The position numbers and the translations under genes were made by a program. A stretch of 64,000 bases of DNA from CALECP01 sp964389925 (GTDB lineage: Bacteria; Chloroflexota; Anaerolineae; Promineifilales; Promineifilaceae): the NCBI GenBank assembly GCA_964389925.1, contig CAYMGE010000001.1:120117-184116 (forward strand). Reading direction: 5' to 3'. A model generated the notes under the pieces. That model did no database searches. It was not told where the DNA came from and saw only the letters and a program-made list of their open reading frames with translations. Below, one piece after another: positions 32,411 through 40,703 of the stretch (the first letter of the stretch is position 1; each line of letters opens with the position of its first letter).

Positions 32411-32799
32411 CAACACAAATTCCAGAAAGTTTTTACGATCTAATCGATGAACCAATCGTGGTGCAGTTGGCAACAGTGATGGCAGATGGGCAACCACAGG
32501 TTACACCTGTGTGGGCAGAGCGGCATGGGGATGAGGTGTGGGTCAACACCGCGATTGGGCGACAGAAAGATGTGAATTTGCGAGAGCGGCCGAAGGCCAC
32601 CGTTGCGATCCTTGACCCCGGCAACCCTTATCGCTGGATTGAACTGCGCTGCGAGGTCACAGAAGTTGTCGAGGGTGACTTTGCCCATGAACAAATTGAC
32701 AAAATGGCTCATGATTACTTTGGACGCGGGTTTACCTTCACATCGGGTGAGGAGCGTGTTTTATTCAAGCTACGGCCGACGCATATCACACATTCGTAA
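32407..32799 (+). CDS. PPOX-class F420/FMN-dependent oxidoreductase
   Basis: A 130-residue split-barrel flavin protein. Motifs: VVQLATVMADGQPQVTPVWAERHGDEVWVNTAIGRQKDVNLRERPKATVAILDPGNPYRWIELRCEVTEV, typical of the PPOX class F420-dependent family (T-G-P-Q-V-P-W and KxxNLxxxPxxxL). The cofactor, FMN or F420, cannot be decided from sequence by eye. AGGAGTAACAAG before the ATG is a good ribosome-binding site. Translation is coupled to the membrane protein upstream. Confidence 0.85.
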   Translation: MTTQIPESFYDLIDEPIVVQLATVMADGQPQVTPVWAERHGDEVWVNTAIGRQKDVNLRERPKATVAILDPGNPYRWIELRCEVTEVVEGDFAHEQIDKMAHDYFGRGFTFTSGEERVLFKLRPTHITHS

Positions 32800-32900
32800 C
32801 ACAATCATTTCTAAACTTCTATCGCTGAATCAGGTGAAATCTTTTTGTTTTCGGCCGAAATCCCCTACCATATAGTTGATAAACATCTTGAGGTTTTCAC

Positions 32901-33527
32901 GTGATAAAACAACTCTTTCTCTGTATTGGCGTTCTCCTGTTTCTCAGCGCATGTAATATCCAACAACCCTATCTCGAAACATTTGATGCACCCGGCGCAT
33001 GGCGCGTCGGTAATGATTTAGAAGCGTCGGGGCAAGTCATTGATGGTGTGTATCGCCTCGCGGTTGAGCCATACAACTCTTACTTCTGGACAACGGCGGG
33101 AGTTGATTTTACAAATGGTGTCTTCTCTGTCGAAGCGACCCAAATTGAAGGGCCGCTCAATCCCGGATTTGGCATGATGGTGCGTGTTGATGACCAGCAG
33201 GATGCCTTCTATATGTTTTTAGTCAGTGGGGATGGTTGGGTCTTGGTCGCTCGCTGTTTTCTCGCTTGTAGTGGAGAAAATCGTGTCGAATTGATCAACG
33301 ATGGCTGGTTTGAATCGGCCGCTGTCAACAAAGGACTAGGAGAGACAAACGAACTAAAAGTTGAAGCCAATGCGGGTAACCTCATCTTCTATGTCAATGA
33401 ACAACTCGTCGGCGCGGTCACAGATATGGTCATCAACGGTTCTGACATCGGCTTGATTGTACGAACAATTGACACAGGAAATGTAGTTGTTGAGTTCGAC
33501 AATTTCAGCGTAACGCCACTTGAGTAA
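32901..33527 (+). CDS. lipoprotein with LamG/DUF1080-like beta-sandwich
   Basis: A 208-residue protein starting with GTG. Signal peptide LFLCIGVLLFLSAC gives a lipid-anchored Cys. The mature part (YLETFDAPGAWRVGNDLEASGQVIDGVYRLAVEPYNSYFWTTAG... NELKVEANAGNLIFYVNEQLVGAVTD... VVVEFDNFSVTPL) has the pattern of DUF1080/concanavalin-like folds that bind or cut glycans. No catalytic residues could be assigned. It stands alone between two genes in the same direction. Confidence 0.75.
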   Translation: MIKQLFLCIGVLLFLSACNIQQPYLETFDAPGAWRVGNDLEASGQVIDGVYRLAVEPYNSYFWTTAGVDFTNGVFSVEATQIEGPLNPGFGMMVRVDDQQDAFYMFLVSGDGWVLVARCFLACSGENRVELINDGWFESAAVNKGLGETNELKVEANAGNLIFYVNEQLVGAVTDMVINGSDIGLIVRTIDTGNVVVEFDNFSVTPLE

Positions 33528-33579
33528 TAAAAACCATCTGATAAAATGAGGTTGTTGAAATTGATGGAGGATAATGACT

Positions 33580-34441
33580 ATGGTACTAAACACACTTGAC
33601 GATTTTATTGGCGCACTTGAAACAAACCGCGAGGCACGCAAACGGCTGAAATTTGTCCTGTTTGATATGGATATAGAAGAATCATTACGTGAGCTGCGAC
33701 GCTCCCATGATGAAATGTTTCGTTATGTCCGCGAATCGGAAAGGCGCACCGATGCACGACTATCTAATCTTGAAGAGGATGTCGNNNNNNNNNNNNNNNN
33801 NNNNNNNNNNNNNNNNNNNNNNNNNNNNNNNNNNNNNNNNNNNNNNNNNNNNNNNNNNNNNNNNNNNNNNNNNNNNNNNNNNNNCTGTTCTCAAAGAGGA
33901 TGTCGCTGTTCTCAAAGAGGATGTCGCTGTTCTCAAAGAGGATGTCGCTGTTCTCAAAGAAGATGTTTCTGGCCTCAAAGAGGATGTTTCAAGTTTGAAG
34001 CGAGACATGAGGGATGTCAAAGGCAGCACCTACGAAAGTGATATTCGCAATAAGGCAGCTGCGATATTCGGCCGACTCATCCGCCGCGGTCGAGATGGCA
34101 ATAATGATGTTATCGATCATCTCTATGACACAGAGACGATCACCGAAGATGAAATCGATCAGGTGTTGTCGGCCGATCTAATCTGGACAGGCAAACAACG
34201 CAAAGGCGACCAGCAAATTGTTCTTGTTGTCGAGGTGTCATGGCTGGCAGAGGCAAATGATGTCACTCGCGCCTATGAACGTGCCAACATTGTTCAAAAA
34301 GCAGGGATGCTCGCTATTCCTGTTGTTGCGGGAAAAGCATGGACAACAGAAGCACTTGACCTTGCCGAAGAGCGACAGGCACTCATCGTCGTAGACACCG
34401 GCATCACACCTCAATCACTGACAACCGTCAGCAGCCGTTAA
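33580..34441 (+). CDS. coiled-coil protein with PD-(D/E)XK-like C-terminus (interrupted by a gap)
   Basis: GGAGG at 33566-33570 decides the start: the ATG at 33580 has 9 bases spacing, the earlier ATG at 33574 only 3. An N-terminal helical part (VLNTLDDFIGALETNREARKRL, RELRRSHDEMFRYVRESERRTDARLSNLEEDV) runs into a heptad repeat VLKEDVA/GLKEDVS broken by 100 N. The C-terminal region carries AADLIWTGKQRKGDQQIVLVVEVS, the core of the DUF3782-like PD-(D/E)XK proteins common in Chloroflexi and cyanobacteria, with a final Ala/Val-rich region. The frame differs either side of the gap, as expected. Likely a structural or nucleic-acid protein with a length-variable stalk. Confidence 0.7.
33785..33884. 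other. assembly gap of 100 N inside the coiled-coil repeat
   Basis: Exactly 100 N. The right edge is the VLKEDVA repeat. As with the first gap, it coincides with a coding tandem repeat. Confidence 0.98.
33885..33980 (+). repeat. coding tandem repeat VLKEDVA (21 bp)
   Basis: The unit CTGTTCTCAAAGAGGATGTCG occurs at least four times, identical except at the last units, in frame with the coiled-coil heptad. Confidence 0.9.
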
Positions 34442-35085
34442 GCTCGTTCCACAGAAATTTCAAAATAATAGTTTGGATAAATGTTAATCACCGTTGTTTC
34501 ATGATATTGGGTGATTTCGTGTTTGTGCAGCAGATAGCGGTGAATGTGACCATGCAACAAGTAGCGGGGGCGAAAAATTCGCATCAGGTGGAGAAATGAT
34601 TTGAAGCCGCGATGGGGAATGTCAGTGGCATCATGAATTTCAAATGGGGGTGAATGGGTCAACAACACATCGAGATAGCGACCATAACGAACGCGATTTA
34701 ACAGTAAGCGTGGAAATAACGCTGAGGCTTCACGCCACATTTCGGCCTCGCTATACTGCTGTCGCGCACTCGGCCGATAACGCATTGACCCCTCCAACCC
34801 AGCAAAAATTAACCCCTGTTCCCGCACAACCCGCCGATGGATATTGCGTCCACCGCGCACCTCGTTAATCTCTCCACTTTCGGTATATTGTCGTCCCGCG
34901 TCGTGATTGCCCAGCACGTAAAGCATGTTGGTGTCGAGTGCAGAAACGAGAAAATCGAGATAATAGTAAGGTAAATCTCCCGCACCGAGCAGCAAATCGA
35001 GACGCGGATATAGCTGCGAGACGTGGGGTGAATAGTGCGACTGTAGCACCTTATCGCTAACAGCGAGGATTTTGAGGGAAGACAC
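34438..35085 (-). CDS. metallophosphoesterase
   Basis: A 215-residue calcineurin-like phosphoesterase. Motifs GAGDLPYYY (GD), LGNHD, LLTHSPP and LLHGHIHRY (GHxH) are present; the first motif is LAVSDKVLQSHYSPH rather than the usual DxH within a short stretch, so metal site 1 may be altered. I place the start at the GTG at 35085 (SSLKILAVSDK), two bases after the stop of the MazG-like gene; TTG at 35103 is also in frame. Converges with the coiled-coil gene (4-base overlap). Confidence 0.85.
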   Translation of the reverse strand: MSSLKILAVSDKVLQSHYSPHVSQLYPRLDLLLGAGDLPYYYLDFLVSALDTNMLYVLGNHDAGRQYTESGEINEVRGGRNIHRRVVREQGLIFAGLEGSMRYRPSARQQYSEAEMWREASALFPRLLLNRVRYGRYLDVLLTHSPPFEIHDATDIPHRGFKSFLHLMRIFRPRYLLHGHIHRYLLHKHEITQYHETTVINIYPNYYFEISVERA

Positions 35086-35087
35086 GA

Positions 35088-35393
35088 TTAGCAGGCAGAC
35101 CAAGTGCGCTCGTAGTTGAGGGCTAGTTTGTCCATGATTGCCTGTTCAAGATCGATATCAGTGATACTGGCAAGTTGCAGAAGGTAGAGCGCGACATCGG
35201 CGAGTTCGCCAGCCAGAGCCGAGCGGTCGTTCGCGGTTTCACGCCACTGAAAGTGTTCGAGGACTTCGGCCGATTCCAAACAAAGCGAGATCGCCAGATT
35301 TTTTGGTGCCTGCTCCTTTAGCGAGTCGGCCGCGTACCAGCCTTTGCTCGCCACAAATTTGTGCATTTCTTGGGTTAACTCTGTAATCGTCAT
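35088..35393 (-). CDS. MazG-like nucleotide pyrophosphohydrolase
   Basis: A 101-residue all-alpha NTP-pyrophosphatase of the MazG/RS21-C6 group. Metal ligands are in LCLESAEVLEHFQW and the helix AGELADVALYLLQLASI (ExxE...ExxD pattern). Such enzymes remove non-canonical dNTPs. The WYAADSLKEQAPKNLAISLCLE lead is typical. It is translated next to the phosphoesterase with almost no gap; yvcK is just upstream (9 bases), so the three form an operon. Confidence 0.85.
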   Translation of the reverse strand: MTITELTQEMHKFVASKGWYAADSLKEQAPKNLAISLCLESAEVLEHFQWRETANDRSALAGELADVALYLLQLASITDIDLEQAIMDKLALNYERTWSAC

Positions 35394-35402
35394 CTGGGTA
35401 GT

Positions 35403-36683
35403 TTAACTGGACTTTTCGTTTTCTAGCAACTCAATCAAGAGAGCAGCCACTTTTGCGCCATCGTGGCGGTCGGGACGCTTGGAAGCGGTGAGATCGGCCG
35501 AGATCACACGCACATTTTCCACCTCATCAACCAACACCCCATTTCCCTGATCTGCCAGCGCAATTTGTACAACAGTTGGTGATGTGTGGCGCGTAATCGC
35601 TGCAACGTGATCCGATAATGAGTAACCATCAGTCTCACCACGTTGGGTCGTTGCGTTGCAAACGTATACTCGCTTCCCTTGCGCTTGCTCCAATGCCAAA
35701 ACGATGTCACGCACAAGTAGATTTGGCATGACACTCGTATACAAGCTGCCCGGCCCCATCACGATCATATCTGCTTGCAAAATAGCTTGCAGTGCCGGTG
35801 GATAGACGCGCACCGTTTGTGGTTCTAACATTACCCGCTCGATTTTACCCTGTTTCTTTGGAATCTCGGACTCTCCAACGACAAGCTCAACCCCTGTCGC
35901 AGTGCGAATGTGTGCAACCAACGTCACATCATCCAGCGTTGCGGGAATCACGCGCCCACGCATTGCCAACACGCGATTCATCGAGAACAGTGCCTCGTCA
36001 AAGCTGCCGGTCAATCCAGTCAGTGCAGCGATCAACAGGTTGCCGAGTGTGTGGCCTCTGAGTTGTGAAGGCGCATCCGCATCCACCGTTTCTCCAAAGC
36101 GATACTGCATCAACCCCGTCATCAACTCTTCGTCTCGTGCAAGCGCAGCGATGTTGTTGCGAAAGTCACCGGGAGGCAAAACGCCTAATTCGCGTCGCAA
36201 TCGGCCGCTACTGCCCCCATCATCTGCCACTGTCACAATCGCCGTGATGTTGTTGGTATGCGCTTTGAGGCCACGCAGAAGTTCGGGCATTCCTGTCCCG
36301 CCACCAATCGTGACGATGCGTGGGCCACGGTTGCGCTGACGGTAGCGAACTAAGACGTTCCCGACATCTTCGCCCGGCCGACGGAATGGGGCCACTAGCG
36401 ACCGCCCCAACTGAATGACCCCTGTCATCAACAAACCACCACCAACGAGCAACAAAAAGCCAATCCGCACGCCATCCGGCACAGCACTAAGCGCAATGAT
36501 GCGAAATAGCTCACTGGAAATAATCGCCTGTTGATAGAGCCAAAGGAGCAAATAAACCAGCCCTCCTCCCAAAAAGAGCGTGCCAATACCCAACATCACA
36601 AGCCAACGCTTTACGCCAATGCCGATAATTAGCCAAAGTTTTGCGCTACGAACCCAACTGTGCCAATGCTTACTGAACTGCAT
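35403..36683 (-). CDS. yvcK: YvcK/CofD-like gluconeogenesis factor
   Basis: A 426-residue protein with two N-terminal membrane helices (about 13-48 and 62-85), then the CofD-like domain: IVTIGGGTGMPELLRGLK, VTVADDGGSSGRLRRELG, PPGDFRNNIAALA, GHTLGNLLIAALT and GPGSLYTSVMPNLLV. YvcK-type proteins bind UDP-sugars and steer cell-wall precursor use under gluconeogenic growth. The membrane-anchored form is unusual compared with the soluble Bacillus protein but common in Chloroflexi. It is first in an operon with MazG and a phosphoesterase. Confidence 0.93.
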   Translation of the reverse strand: MQFSKHWHSWVRSAKLWLIIGIGVKRWLVMLGIGTLFLGGGLVYLLLWLYQQAIISSELFRIIALSAVPDGVRIGFLLLVGGGLLMTGVIQLGRSLVAPFRRPGEDVGNVLVRYRQRNRGPRIVTIGGGTGMPELLRGLKAHTNNITAIVTVADDGGSSGRLRRELGVLPPGDFRNNIAALARDEELMTGLMQYRFGETVDADAPSQLRGHTLGNLLIAALTGLTGSFDEALFSMNRVLAMRGRVIPATLDDVTLVAHIRTATGVELVVGESEIPKKQGKIERVMLEPQTVRVYPPALQAILQADMIVMGPGSLYTSVMPNLLVRDIVLALEQAQGKRVYVCNATTQRGETDGYSLSDHVAAITRHTSPTVVQIALADQGNGVLVDEVENVRVISADLTASKRPDRHDGAKVAALLIELLENEKSS

Positions 36684-36781
36684 TGGCGCATTTTAACACA
36701 CCTTCGCACAGGCGTTGCGCTGGCAGCGGTATTTTCGCTGTGTTAAGATCGCACAGATAATGACTAATTGGACGGTTATCT

Positions 36782-37585
36782 TTGAAATCCAAAATCCAAA
36801 ATCCAAAATCTAACATTCCTGTCGTCATCTTTTGTGGCGGTCAGGGAACTCGAATGCGTGGTGGAACGACGACCAAGAAAGAGCTTGTACAGGTAGGCGG
36901 TCGGCCGATTATCTGGCACGTCATGCGAATTTTCTCGGCGCACGGCTGTGACCGCTTTATTCTGACGCTAGGCTACGAAGCGGATCAAATCCGCCGCTAC
37001 TTTTTGAACTACAACGAGATGTCGCGCAATCTGACACTCACAATGGGAGCAAGCGGTCAAGCCATCACATTTCACGATAATGTCTCCCATCCAGATTGGT
37101 CTGTTTCGTTAGTGGACACGGGCTTGTTGACAGAGAAGGCACAGCGCGTCGCTAAAGTTGCCGATTACATCGATGCAGATCGCTTTTTTCTCGCCTACGG
37201 GGATGATGTGAGTGATGTTGACATCACGGCCTTGATCGATTTTCATCGGTCACATGGCAAACTGGCGACATTAACAGCGGTGCGCGTGACACTGCCCTAT
37301 GGTGTCGTAGAGGCGGATGAAACGGGAACGGTCAATGGCTTTGTCGAACGCCCCGAACTGCCCTATTGGATCAACGGCGGCTTTATGTTGTTTGAGCGCG
37401 AAGTCTTGTCGCTATGCGAAAGTCATGATGACTTGGAGCGCGAGGTGTTACCAAAGTTAGCAGAGGTGAACGAGTTGATGATCTATCGGCACGCTGGATT
37501 TTGGCAATCAATGAACACGCTCAAAGACACAATAGTTTTGGAACAACTTTGGCAAAACGGTGCGCCGTGGAGGGTGTGGCAGTAA
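36782..37585 (+). CDS. glucose-1-phosphate cytidylyltransferase-like nucleotidyltransferase
   Basis: A 267-residue NTP-transferase: VVIFCGGQGTRMRGGTTTKKELVQVGGRPIIWHVM is the nucleotide-binding loop, FFLAYGDDVSDVDITALIDFHRSHGKLAT the activating site, and GFMLFEREVL follows. It resembles RfbF (CTP:glucose-1-P), with LEREVLPKLA and FWQSMNTLKDT near the end; the substrate is inferred. The only usable start is the TTG at 36782, and the first ten codons (KIQNPKSN) are an aaatcca-type heptamer repeat, so a dispersed repeat supplies the N-terminus. A dehydratase/epimerase gene follows beyond an IS relic and may act on the same sugar. Confidence 0.85.
   Translation: MKSKIQNPKSNIPVVIFCGGQGTRMRGGTTTKKELVQVGGRPIIWHVMRIFSAHGCDRFILTLGYEADQIRRYFLNYNEMSRNLTLTMGASGQAITFHDNVSHPDWSVSLVDTGLLTEKAQRVAKVADYIDADRFFLAYGDDVSDVDITALIDFHRSHGKLATLTAVRVTLPYGVVEADETGTVNGFVERPELPYWINGGFMLFEREVLSLCESHDDLEREVLPKLAEVNELMIYRHAGFWQSMNTLKDTIVLEQLWQNGAPWRVWQ
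36785..36812 (+). repeat. aaatcca-type heptamer repeat forming the N-terminus
   Basis: Three copies of AAATCCA plus one variant, translated as KIQNPKSN at the start of the nucleotidyltransferase. The upstream start is a TTG. Confidence 0.7.
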
Positions 37586-37648
37586 ACAGTAGGTCAGTAA
37601 ACAGTAAGAAAGACTGTTCACTGTTTACTGTTCACTGCATACTGCTTC
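37579..37648 (+). repeat. cagtaaacagta-type inverted heptamer repeats
   Basis: GTAAACAGTA...GTAAACAGTA followed by ACTGTTCACTGTTTACTGTTCACTG, an inverted arrangement straddling the end of the nucleotidyltransferase gene. Confidence 0.7.
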
Positions 37649-38076
37649 TCCTTGACATCCTCCCCGCGCGAAAGAAACGGGGATTCCCACAGGGAAATTA
37701 CTAGGTTACGGTCTACATCATGGCAGAGCATGTGCATTTACCGCAGAGACTCAGAACCCAACGGTTCCAAGCTGACCTTGTTAAACGGTCGGGCTGTGTC
37801 AAGCAGCCCATGCACGTAGAGATGTTCCCCACGCGCAGCGATGTTCCCCGAAGCATCGGCATTGTCCCGATAGTGGCACTTCTCGCATCGGATTCGAGAT
37901 CGGACAACCATGCGGCTTCATTTGCCGTTGGGTCATTCAATCTGAGCATCACACTATCACTTCTGTGCATGAAGACAATTATAGCGTAGGCGTGCGAAGA
38001 AGCAAAGAAGTGGCTGAAGCCAAAGAACGCTTCCTCCCCTGCCTAAAGGCGAGGGGTTTCCGCGCCCTGAAGGGCA
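37646..38076 (-). mobile_element. relic of an IS200/IS605-family element (tnpB type)
   Basis: The right edge reads CCTTGACATCCTCCCCGCGCGAAAGAAACGGGGATTCCC, the classical end-adjacent sequence of IS605-type elements (hairpin CCCCG/CGGGG), and the left edge carries CCCCTGCC-taaa-GGCGAGGGG. Only a C-terminal piece of tnpB remains inside, and there is no tnpA, so the element is immobile. It separates the nucleotidyltransferase and the epimerase genes. Confidence 0.65.
37738..37911 (-). pseudogene. TnpB C-terminal fragment
   Basis: Fifty-seven codons ending in TAA, MVVRSRIRCEKCHYRDNADASGNIAARGEHL..., match the end of TnpB proteins: the zinc-ribbon CxxC and the conserved D-N-A-D...NIAARG helix. 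TnpB is an RNA-guided nuclease (ancestor of Cas12), and its guide RNA derives from the 3' end of the element, which is still present in part at 37646-37700. The RuvC part is gone, so it is not functional. Confidence 0.65.
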
Positions 38077-38083
38077 AAAATCT

Positions 38084-38986
38084 ATGAAACGGCGCATTCT
38101 TCTAACGGGTGGCACGGGATTCATCGGCCGAAATCTCATCCCCCTCCTTCTCCAAAAACACGACGTAACGTTGCTCGTGCGTGAGCAGTATGGCATGGGT
38201 CAGCCATTGCCACCTGCACTACAAGCGCGGCGCGAGCAGTTACAGCTTGTCTATGCCGATTTGCGAAACTATCGCTTGACCTGTCGCGCTGTCGCAGAGG
38301 CGGAGGCAGATGTCGTCATCCATTTGGCAGCAGCGGGGGCAACCAATCCGTTTTTGCCGATCAACGAAGCGGTTCGCCACAATCTCAATGGAACAATCAA
38401 CCTGCTCCGAGCGGCATGTGAGCGACGACAAATTGAGCGCGTCATTGTGGGGCGCACGCCGGGCGAATGGTCATCGATGAATGTCTATGCGGCGAGCAAG
38501 GCGGCGGCGTGGAACTTTTGTGAGATGTTTGCGCGGACGCAGAAGTGGCCAATTGTTGGCGCGATGATTTTTCAGAGCTATGGGTATGGGCAGCCGACAA
38601 ACGCATTGATTCCGGCGGCGTTTGAAGCCGCGATGCGTGACGAAGACTTTGCGATGACAGCCGGGAAGCAGCGGCGCGACTGGGTACATGTGCGAGATGT
38701 TGCGGCGGGAATCTGTGGGCTGGTCTCGGCCGACATCCCGCCGATAACCACCATTCAGCTAGGCACGGGCAACCTTGTCTCTGTCGCCGATGTCGTGCGA
38801 ACCGTTTATAAGGTGTCCGGCAGTCACGGCAAACCGCTGGTCGGGGCGTTGCCGTCGAGACCGGGCGAGGTCTTGGAGCAGTCGGCCGATATTGCCAACA
38901 ATCCCAACTTTGGTTGGCAAGCCCAACTCGATTTAGTCGCCGGTCTGACTCACTACTTTGAGCAAATGCAGCAGGCTCAATCGTAA
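38084..38986 (+). CDS. NAD-dependent epimerase/dehydratase (SDR)
   Basis: A 300-residue extended SDR. TGGTGFIGRNL is the dinucleotide-binding loop, YADLRNYRLTCRAVAEAEADVVIHLAAAGATNP the acidic pocket and catalytic region, NVYAASKAAAWNF the YxxxK active site, and RRDWVHVRDVAAGI the final sugar-binding strand. With the cytidylyltransferase upstream it may act on a CDP-sugar; this is inference from the neighbour. The IS relic between the two genes would break a former operon. Confidence 0.85.
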   Translation: MKRRILLTGGTGFIGRNLIPLLLQKHDVTLLVREQYGMGQPLPPALQARREQLQLVYADLRNYRLTCRAVAEAEADVVIHLAAAGATNPFLPINEAVRHNLNGTINLLRAACERRQIERVIVGRTPGEWSSMNVYAASKAAAWNFCEMFARTQKWPIVGAMIFQSYGYGQPTNALIPAAFEAAMRDEDFAMTAGKQRRDWVHVRDVAAGICGLVSADIPPITTIQLGTGNLVSVADVVRTVYKVSGSHGKPLVGALPSRPGEVLEQSADIANNPNFGWQAQLDLVAGLTHYFEQMQQAQS

Positions 38987-38993
38987 AGCGACC

Positions 38994-39024
38994 TTGACAT
39001 TCCCCCACGGTCAACGTCTACAAT
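38994..39024 (+). promoter_or_regulatory. MerR-type promoter with 19-bp spacer
   Basis: TTGACA (38994), a 19-base spacer (long by two bases) and TACAAT (39019). A dyad TTGAC...GTCAA lies within it. Such extended spacers are the mark of MerR-regulated promoters, which the regulator twists into the active form. The merR gene just downstream is broken. Confidence 0.6.
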
Positions 39025-39091
39025 ACCCCCATTGATCGATCAAACGTTATTGTGTTTCAGGGTTTGAAGGCCTGAAGCATCGTCAAATCAG

Positions 39092-39270
39092 ATGAACGAC
39101 ACATTACGCATCGGTGATGTCGCCGAGATGTTCGGCATCACGCCTAAGACACTGCGCCACATGAGAAGCTAGCGCTGGTTGTGCCAACGCATGAGGAAAA
39201 TGGGTATCGGGTTTACTCGGCCGCTGAAGCCCAAACCTATGGTCTGATCGACGGTGTGTTGGAACGCTGA
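39092..39270 (+). pseudogene. frameshifted MerR-family regulator
   Basis: The ATG at 39092 opens a MerR HTH, LRIGDVAEMFGITPKTLRH, then breaks: the text reads cgccacATGAGAAGCTAG where cgc-cac-TAT-GAG-AAG-CTA would continue RHYEKLALVV. One T is missing at about 39162, giving a stop four codons later. The second frame continues KLALVVPTHEENGYRVYSAAEAQ and then ends early at 39270, so the C-terminal sensor part is also lost. The result is a dead regulator; a sequencing error explains the single base but not the short end. Confidence 0.75.
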
Positions 39271-39386
39271 TCAATTTCGCATCCACTATCGTCATTAAGA
39301 ATCGCATACAGAGTAATGCCTCACTATTCCCACAATTCGTATAATCGCAACATATTTGTCGATCTATTCCCATTATTTGTTGCGAT

Positions 39387-40688
39387 ATGTCCAAATTTGA
39401 ATGGCAAACAGAAGATGACTGGCAAGATGAAATAGAGCAGCCTGCTGAAGCAACCTCGACACATCATTGGCGTTATCTAGGGTTGTTTATACTGGTCGCA
39501 GTTGTCAGCTTCATCGTCTTTACACAACTGCGCGAGACAGTAGACGAGACGACAATACAGACAGAGACAGATGTGCGGGCGACGTTTGAACTGCTGCATG
39601 ACTCGGCCGAAAACAGCGACATCGAACTGTTCAGCACCTATCTCTCAGGTCGTGACCGCGAGTGGACAGTCGGCTATCAGCAGCTTGTCGGCAACGGCAG
39701 CCTGATTGAGCGAGAGGCCTTACGGCTCAAGCTGGTGTCTGAACGGCCTGAAATTGCAGAAATCACGCTCGGCGCAGATTTGCGTTCGGCCGTTCTCACC
39801 GCCACGATCAGTTACTCTATTCCTGTTGGCAACGGTCTCAGCCAAACAGTCACATTACAACAGCCCTATCACTTTCGACAGGGCGAGACACGCTGGTTGT
39901 TTGCGCCACCTGAAGAGGGCTTTTGGGGCGAGGAGCAGTTTGGCACTGGCAGTCGTTTGCTATACATGTACCCAATGCGTGATGAAAGGCTCGTTTTGCG
40001 CTTGATGCGTGACATCGACACCGCGCTCGATAGCTTTTGCAGACGTGAACCAACATTCGACTGCTTCAACAAGTGGCAAATATACTTTGTCTCCCAACCT
40101 CTAACGTTAGCTGATCTGACAGGCCAGCCGCAACAGGTCGAGTTTCGCACGCTGACCGTTCCAACACCGACGCTAATCGGTCTACCCGATAACGAAGATA
40201 GCTATCGCGCATTGCGAACGGGTTACGCTCATTTAATTTTTTCAACCCTCTTTGCGGATGAAATTCGCTTCATCTGTTGTGAAAAGGAGGCACTTTTTCA
40301 GGCGTTGGTCGATCAAATCTCGGCCGAACTTGGCCTACGCGCCAATCTCGATGCACCGGAAAACTTTCAACTCGCCCAGCAACATGTGGCGGCCGATAAC
40401 TGGCCATTTGATTGGGACGGCACGTATGAGGACAAAGATATTAGCCTCAAGGTCAACTACACGACCGTGACGTTTCTACGCCAAGAGTATCGCAATGTGT
40501 CCGCCTATGAGATGTTGGCATTGCTGCCGCGCTATGCCGACCGCGCCTCATGGCTCCAGCAGATCATTGCGACGATTGACTTGACGGCAAACGAAAACGA
40601 TAGTCAGATGATTTTAGAGACAAATTACACTGTCTACCAAAATTGGTTAGGGCAGCGGCTCGATAGCTACGCAACAGTTACCAAGTAG
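39387..40688 (+). CDS. anchored protein of the FEW-tag family
   Basis: A 433-residue protein beginning MSKFEWQTEDDWQDEIEQPAE, a short cytosolic tag, one membrane helix (about 29-47) and an extracytoplasmic part of about 380 residues. The latter starts with a helical segment (VRATFELLHDSAENSDIELFSTYLSGRDREWT) shared with the next protein and contains a basic, aromatic-rich body (YHFRQGETRWLFAPPEEGFWGE). I know no named domain for it. The following gene is a tandem paralogue; a third protein with the same tag is at 26845. Probably a surface or peptidoglycan-associated factor. Confidence 0.6.
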   Translation: MSKFEWQTEDDWQDEIEQPAEATSTHHWRYLGLFILVAVVSFIVFTQLRETVDETTIQTETDVRATFELLHDSAENSDIELFSTYLSGRDREWTVGYQQLVGNGSLIEREALRLKLVSERPEIAEITLGADLRSAVLTATISYSIPVGNGLSQTVTLQQPYHFRQGETRWLFAPPEEGFWGEEQFGTGSRLLYMYPMRDERLVLRLMRDIDTALDSFCRREPTFDCFNKWQIYFVSQPLTLADLTGQPQQVEFRTLTVPTPTLIGLPDNEDSYRALRTGYAHLIFSTLFADEIRFICCEKEALFQALVDQISAELGLRANLDAPENFQLAQQHVAADNWPFDWDGTYEDKDISLKVNYTTVTFLRQEYRNVSAYEMLALLPRYADRASWLQQIIATIDLTANENDSQMILETNYTVYQNWLGQRLDSYATVTK

Positions 40689-40703
40689 TAAGGCAGGTCA
40701 ATT

